Source of the DNA: an uncultured beta proteobacterium
Lineage (GTDB): Bacteria > Pseudomonadota > Gammaproteobacteria > Burkholderiales > Burkholderiaceae_E
Direction of reading: 5' to 3'
Assembly (NCBI GenBank): GCA_903934295.1
Contig: CAIZNI010000049.1
Location: 1-64,000 of the forward strand
Length of the DNA: 64,000 nucleotides
Below, piece by piece: positions 15,800-24,115 of this stretch. A program made the translations under genes and the position numbers. Under the pieces are notes generated by a model. The model was not told where the DNA came from, did not search any database, and was given only the letters and a program-made list of their open reading frames with translations. Within the stretch, counting starts at the first letter, position 1. Each line of letters begins with the position of its first letter.

Positions 15800-17193
15800 C
15801 GGCGCGCCGGCCGGCGCCGCGCGAGCGGTGCCGGCGCCGCGGCCGCTCCGAAGAGCCGATGCTCGAGTTCGTCGGGGTCCGGTGCCCCCTTGGTCAGCAG
15901 CTCGGGGGGCAGCAGCGCCAGCGTGAGCAGCAGCCGCTCGAACTCGGGCGCGAAGCCGTCGATGATCCGCTGCGGCTGGGGACACAGCCCGGCATCGGTC
16001 ATCACCCCGAACTGCACGCCGCCGCGATACGACAGGATCGAGACGCCCATCCCGATCGGGCCCGACTGGGGCACCCAGAACATCAGCCGGCCGACGGTGT
16101 TGCCGAGAATGCGGATCGGCTCGGCGGGTCCGGGCACATTGGTCATCACCGCGGTGGACTTGCCAGCCAGGTAGTCGAGCACGCCGCCTTGCAGCGCCCG
16201 CGGCCCCTGGCCGAGCACCGCCAGCAGCAGGTAGGCCAGCGGCGCCTGGAAGCCCCCCTTGAGCTCGCCCATCCGGCGCCGCACCTCGTACAGGCGCGCC
16301 AGCGGATTGGCGATGCCCACCGGCAGCACCAGCGGGACCAGACCGAAGCGGTTGCCCAGGTCGGGCGGGTCGTCGGGCGCGCGCAGGTTCACCGGCACCA
16401 TCGCGCGGATCTCGATGCCGGCGGTGTCGTCACCCCGGTCCACCAGGTAGCGGCGCAGCGCACCCGCCACGCAGGACAGCAGCACATCGTTGACCGAGAC
16501 GCCCAGCGCCCGGCACACCGCCTTCACGTCGGCCAGCGGCAAGGGAGCGTTCCAGGCGAGCGCCTTGCGGCGGCCCAGCGGACCCTTGAACCGGGTGCGC
16601 GAGTCTTCGTTCATCAGCGCGATCGACAGCGCGTCCTGCACCAGCCGCGATCCACCGGACAGCAGGTCGTCCAGTGGTGGCATCGGCGGCAGTGCGGCGC
16701 GCGACCGGGCGCGCCGGCGGGGTCGAGGCGCTGGCGCGACGCCGTCGTCGCTCATCGAGAGCATCACCTTGACCAGCGCGATGCCATCGGCGATGCAGTG
16801 ATGGATGCGCGTGATCAGCGCGCTGGCGCCGCGATAGTCCTCGACCAGATGAAACTGCCACAGCGGGTGCTCGGGGGCCAGCGGACGAACCGCCAGATCG
16901 GCCGCGCGCTTCTGAAGCTGCCGCTCGCTGCCAGGGTCGGCGAGCCGCTCGGCCACCAGGTGGCGATCGAGATCGAACGAATCGTCATCGACCCACCAGA
17001 TACCCTGCTCATCGGTGCTGACCCGCTGCCGAAAGCGCCCGAAGGCCAGAAAGCGCTCGCGCAGGCGCTGCGCAAGGGCCTCGCGCGTCATCGGCGCCTC
17101 GAAAATCCAGACCCCGACGATCATCATGAGGTTGGCCGGCGAATCCATCCGCAGCCAGGCGTGGTCGACGCTGGACATCCGTTCGCGTGTCAT
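15796..17193 (-). CDS. Wax ester synthase/diacylglycerol acyltransferase (WS/DGAT) family
   Basis: Predicted O-acyltransferase that joins fatty acyl-CoA to a fatty alcohol or diacylglycerol. The 465-residue product begins MTRERMSSVDHAWLRMDSP, has the PLW element (HPLWQFHLVED), the catalytic HHxxxDG motif (HHCIADG, His131-Gly137), a SVNDVLL element and NVPGPAEPI. These are the canonical WS/DGAT landmarks, at normal length. Start 17193 is chosen because upstream sequence is not family-like. Together with the fatty acyl-CoA reductase at 7.5 kb it would complete wax ester synthesis. Confidence 0.92.
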   Translation of the reverse strand: MTRERMSSVDHAWLRMDSPANLMMIVGVWIFEAPMTREALAQRLRERFLAFGRFRQRVSTDEQGIWWVDDDSFDLDRHLVAERLADPGSERQLQKRAADLAVRPLAPEHPLWQFHLVEDYRGASALITRIHHCIADGIALVKVMLSMSDDGVAPAPRPRRRARSRAALPPMPPLDDLLSGGSRLVQDALSIALMNEDSRTRFKGPLGRRKALAWNAPLPLADVKAVCRALGVSVNDVLLSCVAGALRRYLVDRGDDTAGIEIRAMVPVNLRAPDDPPDLGNRFGLVPLVLPVGIANPLARLYEVRRRMGELKGGFQAPLAYLLLAVLGQGPRALQGGVLDYLAGKSTAVMTNVPGPAEPIRILGNTVGRLMFWVPQSGPIGMGVSILSYRGGVQFGVMTDAGLCPQPQRIIDGFAPEFERLLLTLALLPPELLTKGAPDPDELEHRLFGAAAAPAPLARRRPARR

Positions 17194-17284
17194 CACGAGC
17201 CCTTTCCGACGGTGCCGGCGTGCGCCCCGGATTCGCCGACCGGGTGGGCCAAGCCCGGTTCCACGCCTGGTCAGCGCTGACCGG

Positions 17285-17560
17285 TCAGACGAAGTAGCGA
17301 TCGAAGTTGTCGTTGATGTGCGCTTCGATCTTGGGCTTGAAGGCCGACAGCAGCAGGCCCAGCCGTGCATCGAGGTGCACCTCGTCGCGCGAGACGTGCA
17401 GTTCGCCATGCACGCCGCTGCGATTGAAGCGCAGCACATCGCCGTCCCACTCGCTGGTCATCCCGAACTCGCTGGACAGATCGTCGGCGACCTTCTGCGC
17501 GGCGATCCTCGCCTTCTTCAGGCCCAGCCCGTGCTTGCGCTTGAGTTTGATGTCGGACAC
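17285..17560 (-). CDS. Polyhydroxyalkanoic acid system family protein
   Basis: A 91-residue protein, MSDIKLKRKHGLGLKKARIAA..., with FNRSGVHGELHVSRDEVHLDARLGLLL, matching the small PHA-granule-region family found beside PHA genes in proteobacteria. Exact role is unknown. It lies 91 bases upstream of the WS/DGAT gene on the same strand, which adds to the storage-lipid theme of this region. Confidence 0.87.
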   Translation of the reverse strand: MSDIKLKRKHGLGLKKARIAAQKVADDLSSEFGMTSEWDGDVLRFNRSGVHGELHVSRDEVHLDARLGLLLSAFKPKIEAHINDNFDRYFV

Positions 17561-17635
17561 AACGCCTCCCGATTGAGTGAACTGGCTCGACGCCGCCTGG
17601 CGTGAGCATCCGCCGGTGCGCCGATTCTAGGGCCT

Positions 17636-18811
17636 TCAGGCGTGGATTTCGAAGACCTGCCTCAGGTATTGCAGGTAGGCCTCGTCATCGCACATGTTCT
17701 TGGACGGGGTATCGGACAGCTTGGCCACCGGCTGGCCGTTGCAGCGGACCATCTTGATCACGATCTGCAGCGGCTGGTAGCCCAGGTCATTGGTCAGGTT
17801 GGTGCCCACCCCGAAGGCCAGCCGCGCCCGGTCGGCAAAACGCCGGTAGAGGCGGACCGCCAGCGGAAAGGTCAGCGCATCGGAGAAGATCAGCGTCTTG
17901 GTGCGCGGGTCGACCCGATTGCTGTCGTAGTGGGCGATCAGCCGCTCGCCCCAGTCGAACGGGTCGCCGGAATCATGGCGCGCGCCGTCGAACAGCTTGC
18001 AGAAGTACAGGTCGAAGTCGCGCAGGAAAGCACTCATCCCGTAGACATCGGACAGCGCGATCCCGAGGTCGCCCCGATACTCGCGCGCCCAGGTCTCGAA
18101 GGCGAAGGTCTGCGAGTCGCGCAGGCGCGGGCCCAGCGCCTGGCAGGCCTGCAGGTATTCATGCGCCATCGTGCCCAGCGGCGTCAGGCCGTACTTCATC
18201 GCGAAATAGACGTTGGAGGTACCCGCCATGTGCGGGCCGAGCTTGTTGGTGGTCTCGAGCAGCACCTCTTCATGCCACAGCCGCGAGAAGCGCCGGCGGG
18301 TGCCGTAGTCGGCGATCTTCATGTCGGCGAGGTCGGGCTGACCGACGATCTGGCCGATCTTCTCGTCAAGCCGCTGACGGCCCCTGGCATAGTCGGGCAG
18401 CCTGACGGTGTTGCGGAAGTAGATCTCGTTGACGATCGACAGCACCGGGATCTCGAACAGGATGGTGTGCAGCCAGGGGCCGCGCAGCGTTATCTCGATC
18501 TCGCCGTTGCGCCGCGGTGAGGGCAGCACCGTCACATACTTCTCGTTCATCTGGAACAGGCCCAGGAAGTCGACGAAGTCGCTCTTGATGAAGCGCATGC
18601 CGCGCAGGTAGTCGAGTTCGCGCTCGCGAAAGCGCAGCGTGCACAGGTGCTGGATCTCCTCGCGGATCTCCTCGATGAAAGGGACCAGGTCGATGCCTTC
18701 GTTGCGGCACTTGAACCGGTACTCGACCTGCGCGCCGGGGAAGTGGTGCAGCACGACCTGCATCATCGTGAACTTGTACAGGTCGGTGTCGAGAAGGGAG
18801 TGAATGATCAT
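17636..18811 (-). CDS. pncB: Nicotinate phosphoribosyltransferase
   Basis: NAD salvage enzyme that converts nicotinate, PRPP and ATP to nicotinate mononucleotide. The 391-residue sequence starts [21 protein letters not shown] (family signature) and contains [22 protein letters not shown] and [17 protein letters not shown]. Start ATG 18811 gives the normal length. It is divergent from the polymerase gene. It competes for the same substrate as the catabolic operon 2 kb away if that operon indeed degrades nicotinate; no shared regulation was seen. Confidence 0.96.
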   Translation of the reverse strand: MIIHSLLDTDLYKFTMMQVVLHHFPGAQVEYRFKCRNEGIDLVPFIEEIREEIQHLCTLRFRERELDYLRGMRFIKSDFVDFLGLFQMNEKYVTVLPSPRRNGEIEITLRGPWLHTILFEIPVLSIVNEIYFRNTVRLPDYARGRQRLDEKIGQIVGQPDLADMKIADYGTRRRFSRLWHEEVLLETTNKLGPHMAGTSNVYFAMKYGLTPLGTMAHEYLQACQALGPRLRDSQTFAFETWAREYRGDLGIALSDVYGMSAFLRDFDLYFCKLFDGARHDSGDPFDWGERLIAHYDSNRVDPRTKTLIFSDALTFPLAVRLYRRFADRARLAFGVGTNLTNDLGYQPLQIVIKMVRCNGQPVAKLSDTPSKNMCDDEAYLQYLRQVFEIHA

Positions 18812-18894
18812 GGGGCAACCGTGGACGGGTGACGGATGGCAGGCTCGCCAGAGCCCAGTTTAGTTCACCGCCGGGCCAAGTATCATCGGGCACC

Positions 18895-20103
18895 GTGAAC
18901 CCGGCCCCGCGATTCATTGCCCATCTCGACATGGATGCGTTTTACGCCAGTGTCGAACTGCTGCGCTATCCGGCGTTGCGCGGGCAGGCGGTGGTGATCG
19001 GCGGCTCGAGCCGCCATCAGCCCCGGCCCCTTGAGGGCCAACCGAAAGCACCGGCGCAGGCCTTCTCGCGGCTGCGCGAGTACGCCGGCCGTGGCGTGGT
19101 GACCACCGCCACCTACGAGGCGCGCGCGTTCGGGGTGCATGCCGGGCTGGGCCTGATGAAGGCGGCGCGACTCGCGCCCGAGGCGATCCTGCTGCCGGTG
19201 GACATGGAGCAGTATCGTCACTACTCGCGCCGGTTCAAGGCCGCCGTCCGGGCGCTCGCCCCACTGGTCGAGGACCGCGGGGTCGACGAGATCTACATCG
19301 ACCTGACGGACCTGCTCGCCCAGGCCCCCGATCCCTGGGCGGCGGCACCCGGCCTGGCGCAGACGCTGCGCGCCGCGGTCCACGCGGCGACCGGTCTGTC
19401 GTGCTCGATCGGCATCACGCCCAACAAGCTGCTCTCGAAGATCGCCTCCGATCTGGACAAACCCGGCGGCGTCACCGTTCTGCAGCCGGACGACCTCGCG
19501 CGCCGGATCTGGCCGCTGCCGGCCAGCCGGATCAACGGCGTCGGGCCGAAGGCCGCGGCCCGGCTGGACGAACTGGGCATCCGCAGCATCGGTGAACTGG
19601 CGCAGGCCTCGCCGGCCTGGCTGCTCGATCACTTCGGCCGCGCCTACGGCGCGTGGCTGCACGAGGCGGCGCATGGGCGCGACGAGCGCCCGGTGGTGAT
19701 CGCCAGCGAACCGAAGTCGATCAGCCGCGAGACCACCTTCGAGCGCGACCTGCATGCGGTGCGCGACCGCGCGGCGCTGTCAGCGCTGTTCACCGACCTG
19801 TGCAGCCGGCTGGCCGATGACCTCAAGCGCAAGGGTTATCTGGCCGGCTCGATCGGGTTGAAGCTGCGCTTCGAAGACTTCCGGACGGTGACCCGCGACA
19901 GCACACTCACCCACCCGGTCCAGGCGGCAGCCGACATCCGCCATCACGCCGGCCTGTGCCTGAGACGCGTCGAGCTCGGGCGCCGGATCCGGCTGCTGGG
20001 GGTACGGGCAGGCCACCTGAGCCGACCGGGCGAAGCGACGGTGGCCGGCGTGCGCGAGCCCTCACCGACCGCTGGCGCCGACACGCTGCCACTGTTCGAC
20101 TGA
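18895..20103 (+). CDS. dinB: Y-family DNA polymerase IV (DinB)
   Basis: Translesion polymerase. The 402-residue product has the palm motif FIAHLDMDAFYASVELLRYP, a finger region TTATYEARAFGVHAGL, the second catalytic motif GVDEIYIDLTDLL (Asp-Glu pair; Pol IV usually reads S-x-D-E), GITPNKLLSKIASDLDKP and the helix-hairpin-helix INGVGPKAAARLDELGI, followed by a little-finger domain (KSISRETTFERDL). GTG 18895 is the start; the frame opens earlier but without family character. No LexA box was recognised in the 83-base gap shared with pncB. Confidence 0.94.
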   Translation: MNPAPRFIAHLDMDAFYASVELLRYPALRGQAVVIGGSSRHQPRPLEGQPKAPAQAFSRLREYAGRGVVTTATYEARAFGVHAGLGLMKAARLAPEAILLPVDMEQYRHYSRRFKAAVRALAPLVEDRGVDEIYIDLTDLLAQAPDPWAAAPGLAQTLRAAVHAATGLSCSIGITPNKLLSKIASDLDKPGGVTVLQPDDLARRIWPLPASRINGVGPKAAARLDELGIRSIGELAQASPAWLLDHFGRAYGAWLHEAAHGRDERPVVIASEPKSISRETTFERDLHAVRDRAALSALFTDLCSRLADDLKRKGYLAGSIGLKLRFEDFRTVTRDSTLTHPVQAAADIRHHAGLCLRRVELGRRIRLLGVRAGHLSRPGEATVAGVREPSPTAGADTLPLFD

Positions 20104-20229
20104 AGGCAGGATAGACGGGTCGCTCGAGGCGTCCGAGGCTGTGTGCGCACTGCCGCGAATTGCGGCAATGGGCCGCAAAGCCAAGCTGGCAAAGGCTGGC
20201 AAAGGCTGGAGAAGGAGTTACCCGGGGTC

Positions 20230-20238
20230 TTATCCACA
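20230..20238 (+). promoter_or_regulatory. Isolated DnaA-box-like sequence
   Basis: TTATCCACA matches the DnaA box consensus exactly. A possible second, inverted and degenerate copy (TTGTCCCCA on the minus strand) follows about 11 bases later. There is no cluster, AT-rich unwinding element or oriC gene context, so it may be a regulatory or titration site, or chance. Confidence 0.35.
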
Positions 20239-20279
20239 GCGATTGGGGACAACCTCGGCACGCCCGCGCCGCGGCGTGA

Positions 20280-20507
20280 TCAGGGATCGAGCAGACCCAG
20301 TTCGCGCAGTACCTGACGTTCCTCAAGCGCGCGCCGGGCCAGGCCAAGCCGCTGCATCACCGCGCTGGCGCTGCGGTCCGCATAGTCGGAAGGCTTGGAC
20401 TCCACCCGGCCGGTCAGCATGCGCTTGGCATGCCGGTCGGTCAGCGCCGCCATCGAATTCATGTTGCTCGCCGCCCGTGAGGGTTTGCGCTTCGCATCCG
20501 AACTCAT
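20280..20507 (-). CDS. Small conserved-looking protein, function unknown
   Basis: A 75-residue basic protein, MSSDAKRKPSRAASNMNSMAALTDRHAKRML..., ending RRALEERQVLRELGLLDP. Charged, helical, without signal peptide or membrane segment. GGGAG lies at proper distance from ATG 20507; the frame runs to 20576 but with no ribosome site. I do not recognise a family. It stands alone between dinB and the TetR gene. Confidence 0.6.
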   Translation of the reverse strand: MSSDAKRKPSRAASNMNSMAALTDRHAKRMLTGRVESKPSDYADRSASAVMQRLGLARRALEERQVLRELGLLDP

Positions 20508-20695
20508 CTGATCTCCCGTGTGCCGAGAAGAGGCGCCGACGGTTGTGATCACCGGCCGGATGCCCTTCGGAACCACACAAGCCTACAGGGTTCCGGGCCG
20601 CAAGGGTAATGGTGTGAACCCTGACCGGCGCGCCAGCCCGCGCCATCGCGCGCGGGAGACCGTCGACCCGGGCGCGCCAGCCGCCAGGGGGCCGT

Positions 20696-21319
20696 TCAGA
20701 GCGCCACGAAACGCCGGATCATCTGGACCGCCGCCAGCCAGTGCGCCTGCAGGTGCCCGGGCGCCAACAGGTCGCGTCCCAGCACCGCGGACAGCGTGTG
20801 CTGGTTCGACAGATAGAAGTAGCCCAGCGAGGCGATCGCCAGGTAGAGCTGCGCCGGGTCGACGCCGGCGCGCATCACGCCCGCCTGTTGACCGCGTTCG
20901 AGCAGCGCGCCCAGTTGCCCGACCACCGGCGAGACGAGTTCGTCGAGCTGCGGCGATCGCCGCAGGTGACGGGCCTGGTGCAGGTTTTCGGTGTTCACCA
21001 GCCCGATGAATTCCGGGTGCTTCAGGTAGTAATCCCAGACGAAACGGCAGAACGACTCGAGTGCCTCGAGCGGCTCGGCCTCGTCCAGACGCACCGTGCT
21101 CTCGGCGTCGCGCAGCGAGGCGTAGACCGACTCGAGCGCGGCACGGAACAGCCCCTCCTTGCTGGCGAAATAGTAGTAGACCATCCGCTCGGAGGAGCGG
21201 GCCGCGCGGGCCACGCGCTCGCCGCGCGCACCGCTGAAACCGTGACGCGCGAACTCGCGGACCGCCGCCTTCAGGATGCGGGCGCGGGTGGCCTGCGCGT
21301 CGCGAACGCGGGTCGTCAC
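20696..21319 (-). CDS. TetR/AcrR family transcriptional regulator
   Basis: A 207-residue one-component regulator with an N-terminal helix-turn-helix (ILKAAVREFARHGFSGARGERVARAARSSERMVYYYFASKEGLF) and a C-terminal ligand-binding/dimer domain resembling TetR_C_33. The GTG start at 21319 overlaps the amidohydrolase stop (GTGA). It is the last gene of the leftward catabolic operon and is the best candidate for its autoregulating repressor, with ligand presumably a pathway compound. Confidence 0.92.
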   Translation of the reverse strand: MTTRVRDAQATRARILKAAVREFARHGFSGARGERVARAARSSERMVYYYFASKEGLFRAALESVYASLRDAESTVRLDEAEPLEALESFCRFVWDYYLKHPEFIGLVNTENLHQARHLRRSPQLDELVSPVVGQLGALLERGQQAGVMRAGVDPAQLYLAIASLGYFYLSNQHTLSAVLGRDLLAPGHLQAHWLAAVQMIRRFVAL

Positions 21320-22518
21320 GACACGATCACGGGCACCTCGACGGCCGGCGGCGTGTTGCGGCTGCGCTGGCAGCGCACCAGTCCGTCGATCATCACCATG
21401 CCCACGCCCGGGATGTCGCCCAGTTGCACGCTGTCGAGCAGGTCGCGTCCGGCGCTGTGCTGGGCGCGATCCATGAACACGAAGTCGGCGGGCCGGCCGA
21501 CCTCGATCAGGCCCTGTGGCAGATCGCGCATCCGCGCGGTGTTGCCGGTGGCGAACCCGAACACGATCTCGGCCGGGATCTCGGCCATCGAGGAGATCAG
21601 CGCGATCATGCGCAGCATGCCCAGCGGCTGCACGCCCGAACCCGCCGGCGAGTCGGTGCCCAGGATCACCCGGTGCGGGCACTTCAGCTCCATCGCATGA
21701 CGGGCGGTGAGGATGGCGATGCGCTCGTTGCCGTTGTGCACGATCTCCAGCGCCCGCGAGCTCTTCTCGCACAGCGTGCACACCGCCCGGTAGGACAGCG
21801 AGGTGTGACCGCCGTTCACATGGCCGATGACATCGGCATCGGCTTCCAGCACCACCAGTTCGTCGATCATGCCCGACCCGGCGATCGACGGTCCGCCGGT
21901 GTGGATGGTGCTCTGCATGCCGTGCTTGCGCGCCCAGTTCACCATCTGGCGGGCCTCGTCGCCGGCCTTCACCGACCCCAGACCGATCTCGCCCAGCAGC
22001 CGCACGCCGGCGGCCGCCATGTCGGCGAAGTCCTGCTCGACCATGCCCTGCTCGATCACCGGCGCGCCGGCCAGCACCCGCACCCCGCCACCGCCGCCGG
22101 CCAGCCGCATGCCCTCGAAGGCGCGCTGCGCGGTGATCGCCAGCGCCTTGACGCCGACGATGTCCTTGGGCCGGCCCGGCAGGTGCACCTCGCCGGCCGA
22201 GATCATGGTGGTGACGCCGCCGTTCAGGCAGGACTCGATCCAGCCGATCTGGTTCTGGCGCGGCGTCCAGTCGCCGAACACCGGGTGGGTGTGCGAATCG
22301 ATCAGGCCGGGCGCCAGCGCGGTGCCCCGCGCATCGATCAGGCGGTGCGGCTCGCTGGTGTCGCAGTCGGCCGCCCGCCCGACCTGGGTGATGACCCCGT
22401 CCTGGACCACGAGGGTGTCGGCCTCCAGGATCGGTCGGTCGATGTCGCCCGACAGCAGCAGGCCAATGTTGCGGATGACCACCTTGCCGGAGCGTTCAAC
22501 ACCTGCGGGACCTGACAT
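21316..22518 (-). CDS. Enamidase-like amidohydrolase
   Basis: Metal-dependent amidohydrolase of 400 residues: LIDSHTHP metal-ligand motif (His76, His78), further ligand candidates in TIHTGGPS and VNGGHT, and GTDSPAGSG near the C-terminal end of the barrel. The text closely recalls enamidase, the enzyme of Eubacterium barkeri nicotinate fermentation that hydrolyses 1,4,5,6-tetrahydro-6-oxonicotinate to 2-formylglutarate and ammonia. The companion reductase-like and molybdenum hydroxylase genes in the same operon support that step. AAGGAG precedes ATG 22518. Substrate is inferred. Confidence 0.82.
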   Translation of the reverse strand: MSGPAGVERSGKVVIRNIGLLLSGDIDRPILEADTLVVQDGVITQVGRAADCDTSEPHRLIDARGTALAPGLIDSHTHPVFGDWTPRQNQIGWIESCLNGGVTTMISAGEVHLPGRPKDIVGVKALAITAQRAFEGMRLAGGGGGVRVLAGAPVIEQGMVEQDFADMAAAGVRLLGEIGLGSVKAGDEARQMVNWARKHGMQSTIHTGGPSIAGSGMIDELVVLEADADVIGHVNGGHTSLSYRAVCTLCEKSSRALEIVHNGNERIAILTARHAMELKCPHRVILGTDSPAGSGVQPLGMLRMIALISSMAEIPAEIVFGFATGNTARMRDLPQGLIEVGRPADFVFMDRAQHSAGRDLLDSVQLGDIPGVGMVMIDGLVRCQRSRNTPPAVEVPVIVS

Positions 22519-22572
22519 CTTCGACTCCTTGCGTGGGGGGTGGGAGCGCCGCTCGGCGGCGCCGGGTCGGAC

Positions 22573-23286
22573 TCAGAGCGCCAGGTACTGGCGGCGCACC
22601 GACTCATCGTCCTGGAGCTGCGCCATGGTGCCGGTGAAGCGCACCTGGCCCTTCTCGAGCACATAGGCGCGGTCGCTGACCGCCGCCGCGAACGGCAGGT
22701 TCTGCTCGGACAGCAGCACCGACAGGCCTTCCTTCTTGAGGGCCTGGATCATCGCGGCCATCTGTTCGACGATGAGGGGAGCCACGCCCTCGGAGGGCTC
22801 ATCGAGCAGCACCAGCCGCGGGTTGCCCATCAGCGTGCGCGCCACCGTCAGCATCTGCTGCTCGCCACCGCTCATGCGCCCGCCCGGACGATCGGGCATG
22901 CGCCCGAGGTTGGGGAACAGATCGAACAGCCGCTGCTCGGTCCACAGGGGGGCGCCGGCGCGCGGCGGCTGGCGACCGACCTGCAGGTTCTCGAGCACGG
23001 TGAGGTCGGTGAACACCCGCCGGTCCTCGGGCACCCAGCCCAGGCCCATGCGGCTGATCCGGTAGGGCGGCTCGCCACGGATGTCCTGGCCGTCGAAGCG
23101 CACCTCGCCCTCGGTGCGATCGAGCAACCCCATGATCGCCTTCATGGTGGTGCTCTTGCCGGCGCCATTGCGGCCCATCAGCGCGACCACCTCGCCTGGG
23201 CCGATCTCGAGGTCGACATCGAACAGGATCTGGGCCCGGCCATACCAGGCACGCAGCCGGCTCACCTGCAGCAACGGGGCGCTCAT
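22573..23286 (-). CDS. livF: ABC transporter ATP-binding protein, LivF type
   Basis: ATPase of a branched-chain-amino-acid/HAAT-type importer. It has Walker A GRNGAGKST, Q-loop region, ABC signature MSGGEQQ, Walker B LVLLDEPSEG and the switch His region; LGWVPEDRRVF is typical of LivF. The 237-residue start MSAPLLQV (ATG 23286) has GGAG seven bases upstream. It partners with LivG, the fused LivH-LivM and the binding protein upstream in the same operon; the cargo is probably a small carboxylate such as nicotinate rather than an amino acid. Confidence 0.93.
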   Translation of the reverse strand: MSAPLLQVSRLRAWYGRAQILFDVDLEIGPGEVVALMGRNGAGKSTTMKAIMGLLDRTEGEVRFDGQDIRGEPPYRISRMGLGWVPEDRRVFTDLTVLENLQVGRQPPRAGAPLWTEQRLFDLFPNLGRMPDRPGGRMSGGEQQMLTVARTLMGNPRLVLLDEPSEGVAPLIVEQMAAMIQALKKEGLSVLLSEQNLPFAAAVSDRAYVLEKGQVRFTGTMAQLQDDESVRRQYLAL

Positions 23287-23320
23287 GGACGGACTCCGGT
23301 GGGAATGCGCATCGGTGCTT

Positions 23321-24115
23321 TCATGCGGGGGCACCGCCAGCGCCACCCGGCCGACCGGTCAGGCGCCCGCTGCCGAAATAGACCTCGGCGACCCGGGCGT
23401 CGGCGCGGATCTGGTCCGGGGAGCCGGCGGCGATGAGTTCGCCACGGGCCAGGACCAGGATCCGGTCGGCATGCGCGAACACCACGTCCATGCTGTGCTC
23501 GGTGAACAGCACCGCGATGCCCAGTTCCTTCACCAGCCGCTGGGTGAGGCTCATCAGCGCATGGCGTTCGCGCGGCGCCATGCCGGCGGTCGGTTCGTCC
23601 ATCAGCAGCAGGCGCGGCCGGTTGGCCAGCGCCACCGCCAGCTCGACCGTCTTGATGTCGCCGTAGGCCAGGGTGCTGCAGGGGTCGTCGGCGCGCTCGG
23701 CCAGCCCGACCTGCTCGAGCAGCTCGAGGGCGCGCCCGCGATGCAGGGCAGCGGCGCGCGGCCACAGCCGCCAGAGCTGGCGCTCGTGCGAGAGCAGCGC
23801 CACCTGGACGTTCTCGGCGACCGTCATCGAGCCGTAGGTTGCCGCCACCTGGAAGGTGCGGCCCACGCCGCGTCGCCAGATCTCGCGCGGCTGAAGGCCG
23901 CCGATGTCCCGGCCGTCGAGCGTCAGGCGGCCGGCGTCCGGGCGCAACTGGCCGTTGATCATGTTGAAGCAGGTCGACTTGCCGGCGCCGTTGGGTCCGA
24001 TCAGGGCCAGCAGCTCGCCGGCGGCCAGGTCGAAGGAGACGCCGGCCACCGCCTGGACCCCGCCGAAGGCCTTGGACAGGTCGGTCACCCGCAGCAGGGC
24101 GGGCGCGGCGCTCAT
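23321..24115 (-). CDS. livG: ABC transporter ATP-binding protein, LivG type
   Basis: Second ATPase of the importer, 264 residues, with Walker A GPNGAGKST, signature region LAYGDIKTVELAVAL (a degenerate LSGG-type motif as in LivG), Walker B LLLMDEPTAGMAP, and the LivG-type EHSMDVVF. ATG 24115 overlaps the stop of the permease gene (ATGA). It ends 34 bases before livF. Confidence 0.93.
   Translation of the reverse strand: MSAAPALLRVTDLSKAFGGVQAVAGVSFDLAAGELLALIGPNGAGKSTCFNMINGQLRPDAGRLTLDGRDIGGLQPREIWRRGVGRTFQVAATYGSMTVAENVQVALLSHERQLWRLWPRAAALHRGRALELLEQVGLAERADDPCSTLAYGDIKTVELAVALANRPRLLLMDEPTAGMAPRERHALMSLTQRLVKELGIAVLFTEHSMDVVFAHADRILVLARGELIAAGSPDQIRADARVAEVYFGSGRLTGRPGGAGGAPA

Noticed and set aside
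20168-20300. Small basic frame starting MGRKAKLAKAGKGW after dinB
   Set aside because: It contains the slippage-like GCTGGCAAAG repeat, has no ribosome site of its own and runs into antisense sequence.
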